Assembly: GCA_017449675.1 (NCBI GenBank)
Contig: JAFTFG010000010.1
Span: 31,565 to 95,564, forward strand
Source of the DNA: Prevotella sp.
GTDB lineage: Bacteria > Bacteroidota > Bacteroidia > Bacteroidales > Bacteroidaceae
Length of the DNA stretch: 64,000 bases
Direction: 5' to 3'
Shown here: piece after piece, positions 24,099-31,922 of the stretch
How positions within the stretch are numbered: position 1 is the stretch's first letter
Layout: the number at the start of each line of letters is the position of its first letter
Notes under the pieces: generated by a model
What the model saw: only the letters and a program-made list of their open reading frames with translations
Told to the model about the DNA's origin: nothing
Databases searched by the model: none
Program-made: the position numbers and the translations under genes

Positions 24099-26021
24099 TT
24101 ATAGTGCTTCGCACTCTTTCAACCAAAGTGCACTGGAGGCATCACTCGGCATGCGCCAGTCACCACGAGGAGAGAGGCTCACGCTACCCACCTTCGGACC
24201 GTCAGGCAGACAAGAACGCTTGAACTGCTGGTTGAAGAAACGGCGGAAGAAGGTGGTCAACCATTTCTTGATCACTTCTTTCTCATATTTCTCCTTGAAG
24301 GCATTCGTAGCCAGGAAGAAGATCTTGGCAGGACGGAATCCGAAACGGAGGAAGTAATAGAGGAAGAAGTCATGCAACTCATAAGGTCCTACCAGATCCT
24401 CCGTCTTCTGTTTGATATTCCCCTCTGCATCAGCAGGAGTCAACTCTGGCGAGATCGGGGTATCGATAATATCCAGCAAGGTATCCTTCTGGGCTTTGAA
24501 CGATGGCTGGCCGGCAATATACTTGATCAGGTATTGGATGAGTGTCTTGGGGATACTGGCATTGACACCATACATCGACATGTGGTCACCATTATAGGTA
24601 GCCCATCCGAGAGCCAGTTCCGAGAGGTCACCCGTACCCACCACCATCGCATTGAGTTGGTTGGCCAGGTCCATCAGTATCTGCGTTCGCTCACGAGCCT
24701 GTGAGTTCTCATAGGTCGTATCATGCTTCTTAATATCATGGCCGATATCCTCAAAATGCTGCTTCACGGCCTTGGCAATGGAAATCTCCATCTGTGAGAT
24801 ATTGAGGGTCTGCATGAGGGATGTCGCATTATCATGGGTGCGGTCTGTAGTACCAAAACCGGGCATCGTCACCCCAATGATTCCCTTACGGTCGAGTCCC
24901 AGTTTATCAAAGGTACGCACACATACCAATAAAGCCAGGGTAGAGTCCAGACCTCCACTGATTCCTAACACCACATGCTCACAATTCGTATGGACCAACC
25001 GCTTGGCCAGTCCTGCCGTCTGGATATTGAGAATCTCCTCGCAGGTCTCTTGCATCTCCTCTTCCTGGGGAATGAAGGGATGAGGATTGACTGGTCGCAA
25101 CAACTGGAAGTCAGGCAGTTCCACCGCTTTACACTCCACCACATGAGCAATGGCATTCCGCTGGGCATTGATAAAGGTGGAATTGGTATGACGCTCTGTA
25201 CGTAACCTGTCGACATCAATCTGCGTCACCTGCAACTGTGGCTGGAAGGAATAACGCTCCCCTTCCACCAACAGACGACCGTTCTCAAAGATCATGGCAT
25301 TACCACCATAGACGACATCCTGCGTCGACTCGCCAAAGCCACAGGAGGAATAGACATAACCACTGATTGTACGGGCACTCTGCTGAGCAATGAGGGAACG
25401 CAGATAACGATGCTTCCCGATCAACTCATCGCTCGCCGAACAGTTGAGGATGATATCTGCTCCTGCCATCGTCAGGTTATTACTGGGCGGTACGGGGGCC
25501 CATACATCCTCACAGATCTCCACGCCGAACTTCACTCCGCTATCCGTCTGGAAGATCATGGGCTCTGCGGATATCCTGACAGGAGTACCTGCCAGATAGA
25601 GATCCGTAGGATTCAGGTCTTGAGCCGAAGCGAACCAACGCTTCTCGTAGAACTCATTATAGTTAGGAAGGTAGGTCTTTGGCACCAAACCTAACAAGAG
25701 ACCGCTCTGAATAACGGCAGCACAGTTGAGCAAGAGACCGCCTACCTGTACGGGAAGGCCCACCACACAGATCACATTCAACTTATGGGTGAAGTCCAAC
25801 AGGTTCATCAGTCCTTCCTCAGCCTTGGCCAGCAACAGTTGTTCCTTGAAGAGGTCCTGACAACTATATCCTGTGATGGCGAGTTCCGGGAAGCAGAGCA
25901 GTTCTACACCCTGCCCTTCCGCATTGGCAATCAGTTTCTCAATCTCGAGTACGTTAAACTCGACATCGGCCACTTTAACGGCAGGCACGGCTGCTGCCAC
26001 AGTAATCAGTCCATGTTTCAT
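24099..26021 (-). CDS. nadE: Glutamine-dependent NAD+ synthetase
   Basis: This 640-aa two-domain enzyme amidates nicotinic acid adenine dinucleotide to NAD. The N-terminal nitrilase-type glutaminase (about residues 1-280) has the catalytic Glu (CFPELAITGYS), Lys (LVPKTYLPNYNEFYE) and Cys (KFGVEICEDVW). The C-terminal synthetase (about 330-640) has the PP-loop LGISGGLDSTLALL and the ATP/NaAD-binding VGTGDLSELALGWATYNGDH. The length is normal for the bacterial fused type. The gap to dnaB is 41 bp and holds AT-rich quasi-repeats. Confidence 0.97.
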   Translation of the reverse strand: MKHGLITVAAAVPAVKVADVEFNVLEIEKLIANAEGQGVELLCFPELAITGYSCQDLFKEQLLLAKAEEGLMNLLDFTHKLNVICVVGLPVQVGGLLLNCAAVIQSGLLLGLVPKTYLPNYNEFYEKRWFASAQDLNPTDLYLAGTPVRISAEPMIFQTDSGVKFGVEICEDVWAPVPPSNNLTMAGADIILNCSASDELIGKHRYLRSLIAQQSARTISGYVYSSCGFGESTQDVVYGGNAMIFENGRLLVEGERYSFQPQLQVTQIDVDRLRTERHTNSTFINAQRNAIAHVVECKAVELPDFQLLRPVNPHPFIPQEEEMQETCEEILNIQTAGLAKRLVHTNCEHVVLGISGGLDSTLALLVCVRTFDKLGLDRKGIIGVTMPGFGTTDRTHDNATSLMQTLNISQMEISIAKAVKQHFEDIGHDIKKHDTTYENSQARERTQILMDLANQLNAMVVGTGDLSELALGWATYNGDHMSMYGVNASIPKTLIQYLIKYIAGQPSFKAQKDTLLDIIDTPISPELTPADAEGNIKQKTEDLVGPYELHDFFLYYFLRFGFRPAKIFFLATNAFKEKYEKEVIKKWLTTFFRRFFNQQFKRSCLPDGPKVGSVSLSPRGDWRMPSDASSALWLKECEAL

Positions 26022-26033
26022 ATCTTTAATCTT

Positions 26034-27248
26034 TTAAGGTATCAATAGGGATGAATCACCATAACTCAGAAAACGGAAGTCGTGAGCCAAGGCGTAGTCG
26101 TAGATGCGCCGCCAGTCACCATTGACAAAAGCACTGACCAGCAGCAAGAGGGTACTCTGCGGCTGATGGAAATTGGTGACGAGCATCTTGACAATATGAT
26201 AACGATAACCAGGGGCTATGATAATCTGGGTGGAGGAATGGAGCGTGGTGAGCGCATGACGGTCCATCCAGTCTATCAAAGCCTGAAGGACAACTCTTAC
26301 ATCTTCCTTTTCACCTCTTCCATCATACGGCTCCCACTGGTTGACATGCAACTCCTCTTCTGTGATATCGGGGTTGACCATCACTTTGAGACCCATATAA
26401 TACAGGCTCTCCAATGTACGCACACTCGTCGTTCCTACGGCGATGGCCCGGGCATCATGGGCTATCAGGCGCTCCAGCGTATGACGACGCACGGCAATAT
26501 ATTCCGTATGCATCTCATGACCTGCTATCGCCTCACTCTTCACGGGGCGGAACGTACCAGCCCCCACGTGGAGGGTCAGTTCCTCCCGCTCAATACCATG
26601 TGCATCAAGATCGGCAAGGACCCGTTCCGTGAAATGCAGTCCGGCCGTCGGAGCAGCCACACTACCCTTGATCTTGGAGTACACCGTCTGGTAGGTCGTC
26701 TTGTCACTTTCCTGTGTCTCACGATTCAGATAGGGAGGAATAGGCAGTTCACCTATCACATCAATGATATCGGCAAAGGGCACGTCACCGTTCCACTCGA
26801 AATGGATCATCTGACTCGTTCCTTGTTCCCCAAGTCGTGATGCTTTAATTTCTAATTCCTCATTCCTAATTTCTAATTTGCGTATGAGTGCACCTTCCTT
26901 CCATTTCTTCAGGTTGCCCACCAGACAGAGCCATGTACACTCCCCTCGGGTCTGAAACATCTGCTCATAATCCGCAGGGACTGCGGGCTCTAATAGGAAT
27001 ACCTCAATCAAAGCACCTGTGTCTTTATGGAAATGCAGACGGGCCTGGATCACCTTCGTATTGTTAAATACCATCAGGGCTTTGGACGGAAGATACTGGG
27101 GAAGGTTGTAGAACACATCCTCTCCTACCTCACCGCTCTTATATATCAGTAACTTCGAGTGATCACGCTCCGCCATGGGAAACTTCGCAATGCGCTCATC
27201 GGGCAATGCGTAGTTGTAATCACGTATCTGTATCTCTTTTGTATTCAT
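26034..27248 (-). CDS. queA: S-adenosylmethionine:tRNA ribosyltransferase-isomerase
   Basis: This 404-aa enzyme transfers and isomerises the ribosyl of AdoMet onto preQ1-tRNA to make epoxyqueuosine. Recognisable are the N-terminal YNYALPDERIAKFP, VFNNTKVIQARL, GSVAAPTAGLHFTERVL, VGAGTFRPV, and the C-terminal TNFHQPQSTLLLLVSAF. It is about 50 aa longer than usual. Part of the excess is the segment IRNEELEIKASRLG, encoded by an AT-rich direct repeat that looks like inserted intergenic DNA. It is followed 12 bp later by nadE. Confidence 0.96.
   Translation of the reverse strand: MNTKEIQIRDYNYALPDERIAKFPMAERDHSKLLIYKSGEVGEDVFYNLPQYLPSKALMVFNNTKVIQARLHFHKDTGALIEVFLLEPAVPADYEQMFQTRGECTWLCLVGNLKKWKEGALIRKLEIRNEELEIKASRLGEQGTSQMIHFEWNGDVPFADIIDVIGELPIPPYLNRETQESDKTTYQTVYSKIKGSVAAPTAGLHFTERVLADLDAHGIEREELTLHVGAGTFRPVKSEAIAGHEMHTEYIAVRRHTLERLIAHDARAIAVGTTSVRTLESLYYMGLKVMVNPDITEEELHVNQWEPYDGRGEKEDVRVVLQALIDWMDRHALTTLHSSTQIIIAPGYRYHIVKMLVTNFHQPQSTLLLLVSAFVNGDWRRIYDYALAHDFRFLSYGDSSLLIP
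26844..26880 (-). repeat. In-frame AT-rich direct repeat inside queA
   Basis: The minus strand reads two near-copies of a unit containing ATTAGAAATTA, separated by GGAATGAGGA. It translates as EIRNEELEIK. Similar strings occur between genes in Bacteroidales, from general knowledge. It interrupts a gene whose homologues lack it, without breaking the frame. Confidence 0.6.
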
Positions 27249-27258
27249 AAAGCAGGGA

Positions 27259-27266
27259 CAAAGGTA
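27259..27266 (-). promoter_or_regulatory. -7 element for queA
   Basis: The minus strand reads TACCTTTG, an exact TAnnTTTG, 10 bp above the ATG. No clear -33 was found. Confidence 0.5.
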
Positions 27267-27338
27267 GCATTATTCTCCTAAATTATCAAGAATTTAAGGA
27301 AAAAGTTACGGAGAAAATTGAAATTCTCTTCAACTCTT

Positions 27339-27899
27339 TCAGTAGTTTCTATTGCGGATGACTCGGCAAGGATTGCCTACTGCCACAGAATCGGAGGGAA
27401 TGTCTTTTACCACCACACTTCCTGCACCAATGACACAACGGTCGCCTATCGTTACTCCAGGACAGACCGTCACACCGCCCCCCAGCCAGCAGTCTTCACC
27501 AACAGTTATCGGAGAGCATCGCTCTATGGGCTTTCGGCGCTCGACGTAATCCATAGGATGATTCGGAGTCAGGAACTGGCAGTTCGGACCAATCTGGGTA
27601 TTGGAACCTATGGTGATAATACCTCCGTCGAGCATGGTGCCGTTGTAGTTGATAAATACATTCTCACCCAGTTTGATGCCATGTCCGTGGTCGCAATGGA
27701 ATGGTGGCGCTACCGTGGATGATTCAGGAATACCGGGAATCAAATCTTCTATCGTCTTCCTGTAGTCATCATCCTCTACAGTCATGGTTTGCAGTTTCGC
27801 ACAAAGATGCTTGGCTTTGTAGTAACTCGCCAGACATTCTTCGCTTGTAAAGTCGTAGAACTCTTCGCTGCGCATCTTTTCAAATTCTGTCATAGTCAT
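27339..27899 (-). CDS. Sugar O-acetyltransferase (Maa/LacA family)
   Basis: This 186-aa left-handed beta-helix acetyltransferase moves acetyl from acetyl-CoA to a sugar hydroxyl. The N-terminal maltose-acetyltransferase helix region (FEKMRSEEFYDF) is followed by hexapeptide repeats: HGHGIKLGENVFINYNGTMLDGG, IGSNTQIGPNCQF, ITVGEDCWLGGGVTVCPGVTIGDRCVIGAGSVVVKDI. The catalytic His region FLTPNHPMD is present. The exact sugar cannot be assigned. It appears monocistronic between queA and the rhodanese gene. Confidence 0.92.
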   Translation of the reverse strand: MTMTEFEKMRSEEFYDFTSEECLASYYKAKHLCAKLQTMTVEDDDYRKTIEDLIPGIPESSTVAPPFHCDHGHGIKLGENVFINYNGTMLDGGIITIGSNTQIGPNCQFLTPNHPMDYVERRKPIERCSPITVGEDCWLGGGVTVCPGVTIGDRCVIGAGSVVVKDIPSDSVAVGNPCRVIRNRNY

Positions 27900-28033
27900 G
27901 TCATTTACATAAATTCACTTAAAACTGAGCACAAAGATGGTGCAAATCGAATGCAAAGAACTTGTTTTTGCTGAGATGCAGCCCATTTTCGCAACTTTTA
28001 TTGCAAAAGTAATCATAAATGCCGTAAATTCGC

Positions 28034-28041
28034 TATTTTTG
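28034..28041 (+). promoter_or_regulatory. -7 element for the rhodanese gene
   Basis: TATTTTTG ends 25 bp before the ATG. No TTTG lies at the normal distance upstream. Confidence 0.5.
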
Positions 28042-28066
28042 CAAAAAAAATGAGAATTATTAGGAT

Positions 28067-28450
28067 ATGAAGAAGATATTGACCTGTTTATTGGCTGTGC
28101 TAGGGCTGAATACTGCCTGTGGCCAACAGAACTTTGAGAACACCGATGTTCAGGGATTTGCAGAACTTATTGCAGATTCCAGTGTAGTTATCCTTGACGT
28201 AAGAACCGCTGCCGAATATGCGGAAGGGCATATTCAAGGGGCGATCCTCATTGACCAGGGACAGAGTGATTTTGTAGAGAAGGCAAAGGCAACACTCCCT
28301 ACCGATAAGACTATTGCTGTGTATTGCCGTAGTGGTCGCCGTTCAGCCAATGCTGCCGGAAGACTGGCAGATGTCGGCTACAAGTGCGTAAATCTCAAAG
28401 GTGGTATCATGGCTTGGCAAGAAGCCAATATGCCTGTAACGATCAAATAG
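28067..28450 (+). CDS. Rhodanese-like lipoprotein
   Basis: This 127-aa protein has a lipoprotein signal peptide (lipobox LNTAC, C18) and a single rhodanese domain (about residues 25-125). The domain has ILDVRTAAEYAEGHIQGA and the active loop CRSGRRSA with catalytic C87. It would handle sulfane sulfur or other thiol transfers on the periplasmic side of the envelope. The substrate is unknown. It stands alone, convergent with the MsrA region, which is also redox-related. Confidence 0.9.
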   Translation: MKKILTCLLAVLGLNTACGQQNFENTDVQGFAELIADSSVVILDVRTAAEYAEGHIQGAILIDQGQSDFVEKAKATLPTDKTIAVYCRSGRRSANAAGRLADVGYKCVNLKGGIMAWQEANMPVTIK

Positions 28451-28729
28451 AAGACTATAATCGAAAGACCAGTATCTTATGGTAGCCGTCACGGGTCAGC
28501 GTCAGCATTGACAGGGCGATTTCCTTCATGTTGTTGGCCTGTCCCAGCAGACGAATAAGGGTCATCCTCGCCCTACGAAAGGTGAGGACGAGAAACCGCT
28601 GCTCTATGTGCGCCCAGCCAAGGGACGCAAGAGGAGTTTGCAGGCACCTTTCTCCCACTTTGCAGGCATCTTTCTCCACCTACACATGGGAGGGGAGGTA
28701 AATTTGAATTTATGCTTGTCTACGTCGTG
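28451..28729. other. Non-coding stretch with a 22-bp tandem repeat
   Basis: No convincing gene is seen. Two adjacent 22-bp units, 28637-28658 and 28659-28680, are identical at 19 of 22 positions (core TTTGCAGGCA.CTTTCTCC). A minus-strand reading frame (28455-28679) is open but has no recognisable domain; it may be a decayed gene end. Confidence 0.5.
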
Positions 28730-28822
28730 TTACTCTCCCCAATAAAATAATTTCATGAGTTTCTTCATGAACACAGTGAATGTGCCTTCTCGGGTGCCGT
28801 CAACATTCAAGATGATGCTCAT
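28730..28822 (-). CDS. Possible 30-aa ORF coupled to the cupin-MsrA gene
   Basis: The ATG overlaps the TGA stop of the upstream gene (ATGA). The frame encodes 30 residues beginning MSIILNVDGTREG and ending FYWGE. It matches no family I know. The ATGA arrangement is the only support for translation; it could equally be a gene remnant. Confidence 0.25.
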   Translation of the reverse strand: MSIILNVDGTREGTFTVFMKKLMKLFYWGE

Positions 28823-29727
28823 TTCTTCTCCTTTGCTTGTCTTGCAAACTCAAAGAGCGACTCTGGCAGGTGACAGTAGCCGGTAGGATTCTTGTCGAGA
28901 TAGTTCTGATGATACTCTTCGGCTGAATAGTAATTCTGCAAAGGCTGTTTCTCTACAGCCAAAGACTCCTGATACTCTTTCTGTACCTCACTAAAAACCT
29001 TTTCGATAACAGGCAAATCTTCGTCGTTGGTATAATAGATGCCAGTACGATAACGTGTTCCTTCGTCATGTCCCTGTTTGTTGAGACTGGTGGGGTCGAT
29101 GGCCTTAAAGAACATCTGCAACAGAAATTCCAGACTGACCACATCGGGATTATACTTCACATGCACCGTCTCGGCATATCCTGTGGAGTCTGTATATACC
29201 TCTTTATACGATGGATCTGTCGTGTGTCCGTTGGCAAAACCAACAGACGTTTGCACAACACCCTCAATCTGTTTGAAGTAATGCTCTGTCCCCCAGAAAC
29301 AGCCTCCTGCCAGATAGATGTCCTTGCCTTCCTTTATCTCCAAGATACCATCCACCTCATGCTCTACAAATGGGCCTGCCTTACATTCGAGAAGTACACT
29401 GGGTTCAATGCACTCCAAACCATGCCATACATTCTTTGGAATATCCACCCCGTATGTGCCGTTATCCGGACTGATGACGCAAGAAGCGATAACCTCTCCT
29501 TGGTCATTGTAGGTTGACACTCTGACCTTTCCTTTCAGTATCACGAAAGTCTCGTCCTTGTCTGGATGGTGATGCACAGGGATGTATGTGCCTGGTTCTA
29601 GGGCATTGAGAAAACGGTGGCACTTGTCCAGAAGGCTCTGGTGGAAGTTGTAGTTCATCCTTAGTCGTGGCGACTGCTTCGCCTGTTCCACTACACCGTT
29701 AATCAGTTGGTCATTTATTATCTTCAT
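28819..29727 (-). CDS. msrA: WbuC-type cupin fused to peptide methionine sulfoxide reductase A
   Basis: This 302-aa protein has two domains. Residues 1-125 resemble WbuC-family cupins, with metal-ligand-like HHH at 52-54, E59 and H102 (VHHHPDKDETFVILKG, IPKNVWHGLE). Residues 136-302 are MsrA, with the catalytic GGCFWGTE (C143), VGFANG, and YYSAEEYHQNYLDKNP. MsrA reduces methionine-S-sulfoxide in proteins. There is no signal peptide, so it is cytoplasmic. MsrA-MsrB fusions are common; a cupin-MsrA fusion is not one I know. The two halves are joined in one uninterrupted frame. Confidence 0.9.
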   Translation of the reverse strand: MKIINDQLINGVVEQAKQSPRLRMNYNFHQSLLDKCHRFLNALEPGTYIPVHHHPDKDETFVILKGKVRVSTYNDQGEVIASCVISPDNGTYGVDIPKNVWHGLECIEPSVLLECKAGPFVEHEVDGILEIKEGKDIYLAGGCFWGTEHYFKQIEGVVQTSVGFANGHTTDPSYKEVYTDSTGYAETVHVKYNPDVVSLEFLLQMFFKAIDPTSLNKQGHDEGTRYRTGIYYTNDEDLPVIEKVFSEVQKEYQESLAVEKQPLQNYYSAEEYHQNYLDKNPTGYCHLPESLFEFARQAKEKK

Positions 29728-29890
29728 GTTATTCCATTTTACTGTTACAGGGAGTCAGATTTGTTTGAGTTTGCGGGTGTAAAGGTACTAAAATTCTGCC
29801 TCATTTCGGTAAACACGGCAGAAGATTTCAGGATTATTAGCGAAAAACGAGAAGATTACTTCTGAATCGGCAAAGAAAAAGAGGAGTAAA

Positions 29891-29922
29891 TTTGGGAGTT
29901 TGAGAAATTAAAGTTATCTTTG
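29891..29922 (+). promoter_or_regulatory. nth promoter
   Basis: TTTG 29891-29894, a 20-bp spacer and TATCTTTG 29915-29922. The element ends 5 bp before the ATG, so the mRNA should be leaderless or nearly so. Confidence 0.8.
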
Positions 29923-29927
29923 CAAGG

Positions 29928-30563
29928 ATGAAACGAAAAGAACGATATGAGTACATCCTGAGATACTTCAGGGAGCAGATGCCTGAGGTACAAACGGAAC
30001 TGGAATTCGGTAATGTATTCCAGTTACTGGTGGCTGTGATTCTGAGTGCACAATGTACGGACAAGCGTATCAATCAGGTGACTCCTGACCTGTTTCACCG
30101 TTTTCCTGATGCCAAGGCCATGGCACAGGCAGAGGCGGAAGACGTGTTGGAGTATATCAAGAGTGTCTCCTACCCCAATGCCAAGGCAGACCATCTGGTA
30201 AAGATGGCACGGATGCTGGTGGAGAGGTATGACGGGGAGGTTCCGACAGACATGAATGCCTTGCTTGACCTGCCCGGAGTAGGTAGGAAGACGGCCAATG
30301 TGGTACAGAGCGTTGCTTTCGGGAAGTCAACGATGGCGGTAGACACCCATGTATTCAGGGTGAGTCATCGTTTAGGGCTGGTGGGTAAGAAAGACGACAC
30401 CCCCTATAAGGTGGAGCAGATGCTAGTCAAAAACATACCCGAGGAAGATATCCCTCGGGCACATCATTGGTTATTGCTACACGGACGCTATGTCTGTACC
30501 TCTCGCAGTCCGCACTGTAGTAAATGTGATCTTAGTGGCGTTTGCCCATCGGCTTCCCTTTAG
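29928..30563 (+). CDS. nth: Endonuclease III
   Basis: This 211-aa bifunctional DNA glycosylase/AP lyase removes oxidised pyrimidines. It has the helix-hairpin-helix LLDLPGVGRKTANVV with the catalytic Lys, the Asp in AVDTHVFRVSHRLGL, and the 4Fe-4S cluster Cys pattern C-x6-C-x2-C-x5-C (CTSRSPHCSKCDLSGVC) at the C-terminus. The length is normal. Its last 32 bp overlap the convergent gene at 30532-30975. Confidence 0.97.
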   Translation: MKRKERYEYILRYFREQMPEVQTELEFGNVFQLLVAVILSAQCTDKRINQVTPDLFHRFPDAKAMAQAEAEDVLEYIKSVSYPNAKADHLVKMARMLVERYDGEVPTDMNALLDLPGVGRKTANVVQSVAFGKSTMAVDTHVFRVSHRLGLVGKKDDTPYKVEQMLVKNIPEEDIPRAHHWLLLHGRYVCTSRSPHCSKCDLSGVCPSASL

Positions 30564-30975
30564 AAGCCTGCCATCCTTTCATCATCTTACGGTGGAAGCG
30601 GTTCTCCGCATTGATAGCCTGATAGACCTTAGAAGCAGGTATCTCCTTGATCATCTTGTTATGATATTTCTGCTCCAACTGTTTGGCTTCAATAGTTAAC
30701 TTATCACACAGTACAATGGTCTCGGCAGCAGCCTTGTCATCCGCAGGCTTACTCTTACCAGCCTGCCGCATACGGCGATAGATATCACGTTGTTTCTGAT
30801 GCAGTTCCCTGAAGAGCGGGAAGAACTTCTTAGCCTCCTCGTCAGTCAACTTAGCCTCCTTCGTGACAAAAGCCTCCAAATCAGCCTCGAACTTCTCAGG
30901 AGAGAATTTCTTTTCCTGTGCCATCGTGATGGTCGTTACCATCAGAAGAGTCCATAAAACAAATACCTTCTTCAT
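30532..30975 (-). CDS. Small periplasmic helical protein
   Basis: This 147-aa protein has a Sec signal peptide (residues 1-19, ending TMAQ). The mature part is highly charged and helical (KFEADLEAFVTKEAKLTDEEAKKFFPLFRELHQKQRDIYRRMRQ) and ends basic. This resembles Spy/CpxP-like helical periplasmic proteins only in general character. It is the last gene of the sigma factor cluster, 11 bp after the candidate anti-sigma gene, so it may belong to the same envelope regulon. The function is unknown. Confidence 0.75.
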   Translation of the reverse strand: MKKVFVLWTLLMVTTITMAQEKKFSPEKFEADLEAFVTKEAKLTDEEAKKFFPLFRELHQKQRDIYRRMRQAGKSKPADDKAAAETIVLCDKLTIEAKQLEQKYHNKMIKEIPASKVYQAINAENRFHRKMMKGWQASKGKPMGKRH

Positions 30976-30986
30976 ATACCTTCTTT

Positions 30987-31331
30987 TTAGTTATCAGCCA
31001 GACATGCATAGATCTCAGCATTGTCAAGCATCGCATAATCGGCAGCCTCATCCATATAAGTCTCCGATACGGCAGCAATCTGTGGTGTCTCGACAGGCTC
31101 ATCGGCTGTCATTCTGGAGAAATAGACTGTCACGCAGAAGACTGCCACCAAAAGACATGCAGCAGCATACATCCAGGGACGAAGCAGTACACGCTTGGCC
31201 ACCGGCTTCTGCTCACGTTCCGGCAACATAGCCATCACCTGATTGGCAAAGTCATCGAAATAACCCTCCGGAACACGGAAAGGATTCTCTTTCGACATCC
31301 GTTCTCTGAGTATATTCTCCTCATTCATCAT
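30987..31331 (-). CDS. Single-pass membrane protein, candidate anti-sigma factor
   Basis: This 114-aa protein has a cytoplasmic N-terminus of about 50 residues (KENPFRVPEGYFDDFANQVMAMLPER), one membrane helix near 53-70 and a short acidic periplasmic tail. The segment NPF.VP.GYFD..... recurs in small membrane proteins encoded right after ECF sigma genes in Bacteroidetes. It has no canonical zinc anti-sigma motif. The anti-sigma role is inferred from gene order (42 bp after the sigma gene) and topology. Confidence 0.7.
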   Translation of the reverse strand: MMNEENILRERMSKENPFRVPEGYFDDFANQVMAMLPEREQKPVAKRVLLRPWMYAAACLLVAVFCVTVYFSRMTADEPVETPQIAAVSETYMDEAADYAMLDNAEIYACLADN

Positions 31332-31373
31332 CTTTCTGCTTTTGTTTCTTTGACGTTACTGATGTAAAATAGT

Positions 31374-31922
31374 TTAATCACGTTGCTTAAAAAAATCGGA
31401 GATCTTCTTCACGGCAAAATGGTAGGATGCTTTCAAGGAACCCTCGGAGGTATTGAGGATCTTACTCATCTCGCTATATTTCATCTCCTCGTAATAACGG
31501 AGGGTGAATACGGTACGCTGTACTTCCGGCAACTGTGCGACGGCTTCCTGTAACTGAGCCTCTGTCTCATCTCCATCAAAATACTGATCAGCCATCAGTG
31601 TGCCAGCAACTCCTTTCATATCATCCACGCTCATATCAGAGAGGTGTTTCTGACGACGCACAAAGTCAAGACTCTCGTTGACAGCGATACGGTAAAGCCA
31701 AGTAGATATCTTGGCATCTTTGCGAAAAGAATCGATATTCGCCCAGGCCTTCAACATCACATTCTGCATCACGTCATTGGCATCCTCGTGAGTGAGAACG
31801 ATACGGCGAACATGCCAATACAGTTGTTCACTATACTGGCGTACCACCTGCTCAAAAGCCTTCCGCTGCGTGGCAGGGTCAGAGAGCATCTCTATCAATT
31901 GCTTCTCGTCAACAGGGGTCAT
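31374..31922 (-). CDS. ECF-family RNA polymerase sigma factor
   Basis: This 182-aa sigma-70-family protein has region 2 (YWHVRRIVLTHEDANDVMQNVMLKAWANIDSF, split around DANDVMQNV) and region 4 (LPEVQRTVFTLRYYEEMKYSEMSKILNTSEGSLKASYHFAVKKI) with the helix-turn-helix that reads the -35-like element. Regions 1.2 and 3 are missing, as in ECF factors. Its ATG overlaps the stop of the L,D-transpeptidase gene (TGATG). The operon context suggests control of a cell-envelope response. Confidence 0.95.
   Translation of the reverse strand: MTPVDEKQLIEMLSDPATQRKAFEQVVRQYSEQLYWHVRRIVLTHEDANDVMQNVMLKAWANIDSFRKDAKISTWLYRIAVNESLDFVRRQKHLSDMSVDDMKGVAGTLMADQYFDGDETEAQLQEAVAQLPEVQRTVFTLRYYEEMKYSEMSKILNTSEGSLKASYHFAVKKISDFFKQRD

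Noticed and set aside
28455-28679. 74-codon minus-strand frame downstream of the rhodanese gene
   Set aside because: It contains the 22-bp tandem repeat, lacks known motifs and has no promoter; it may be a remnant but is not supported as a gene.
30532-30563. Frame error at the nth 3' end causing overlap with the neighbouring gene
   Set aside because: Both proteins end normally (nth keeps its full cluster Cys set); a convergent 32-bp overlap also occurs at menA.
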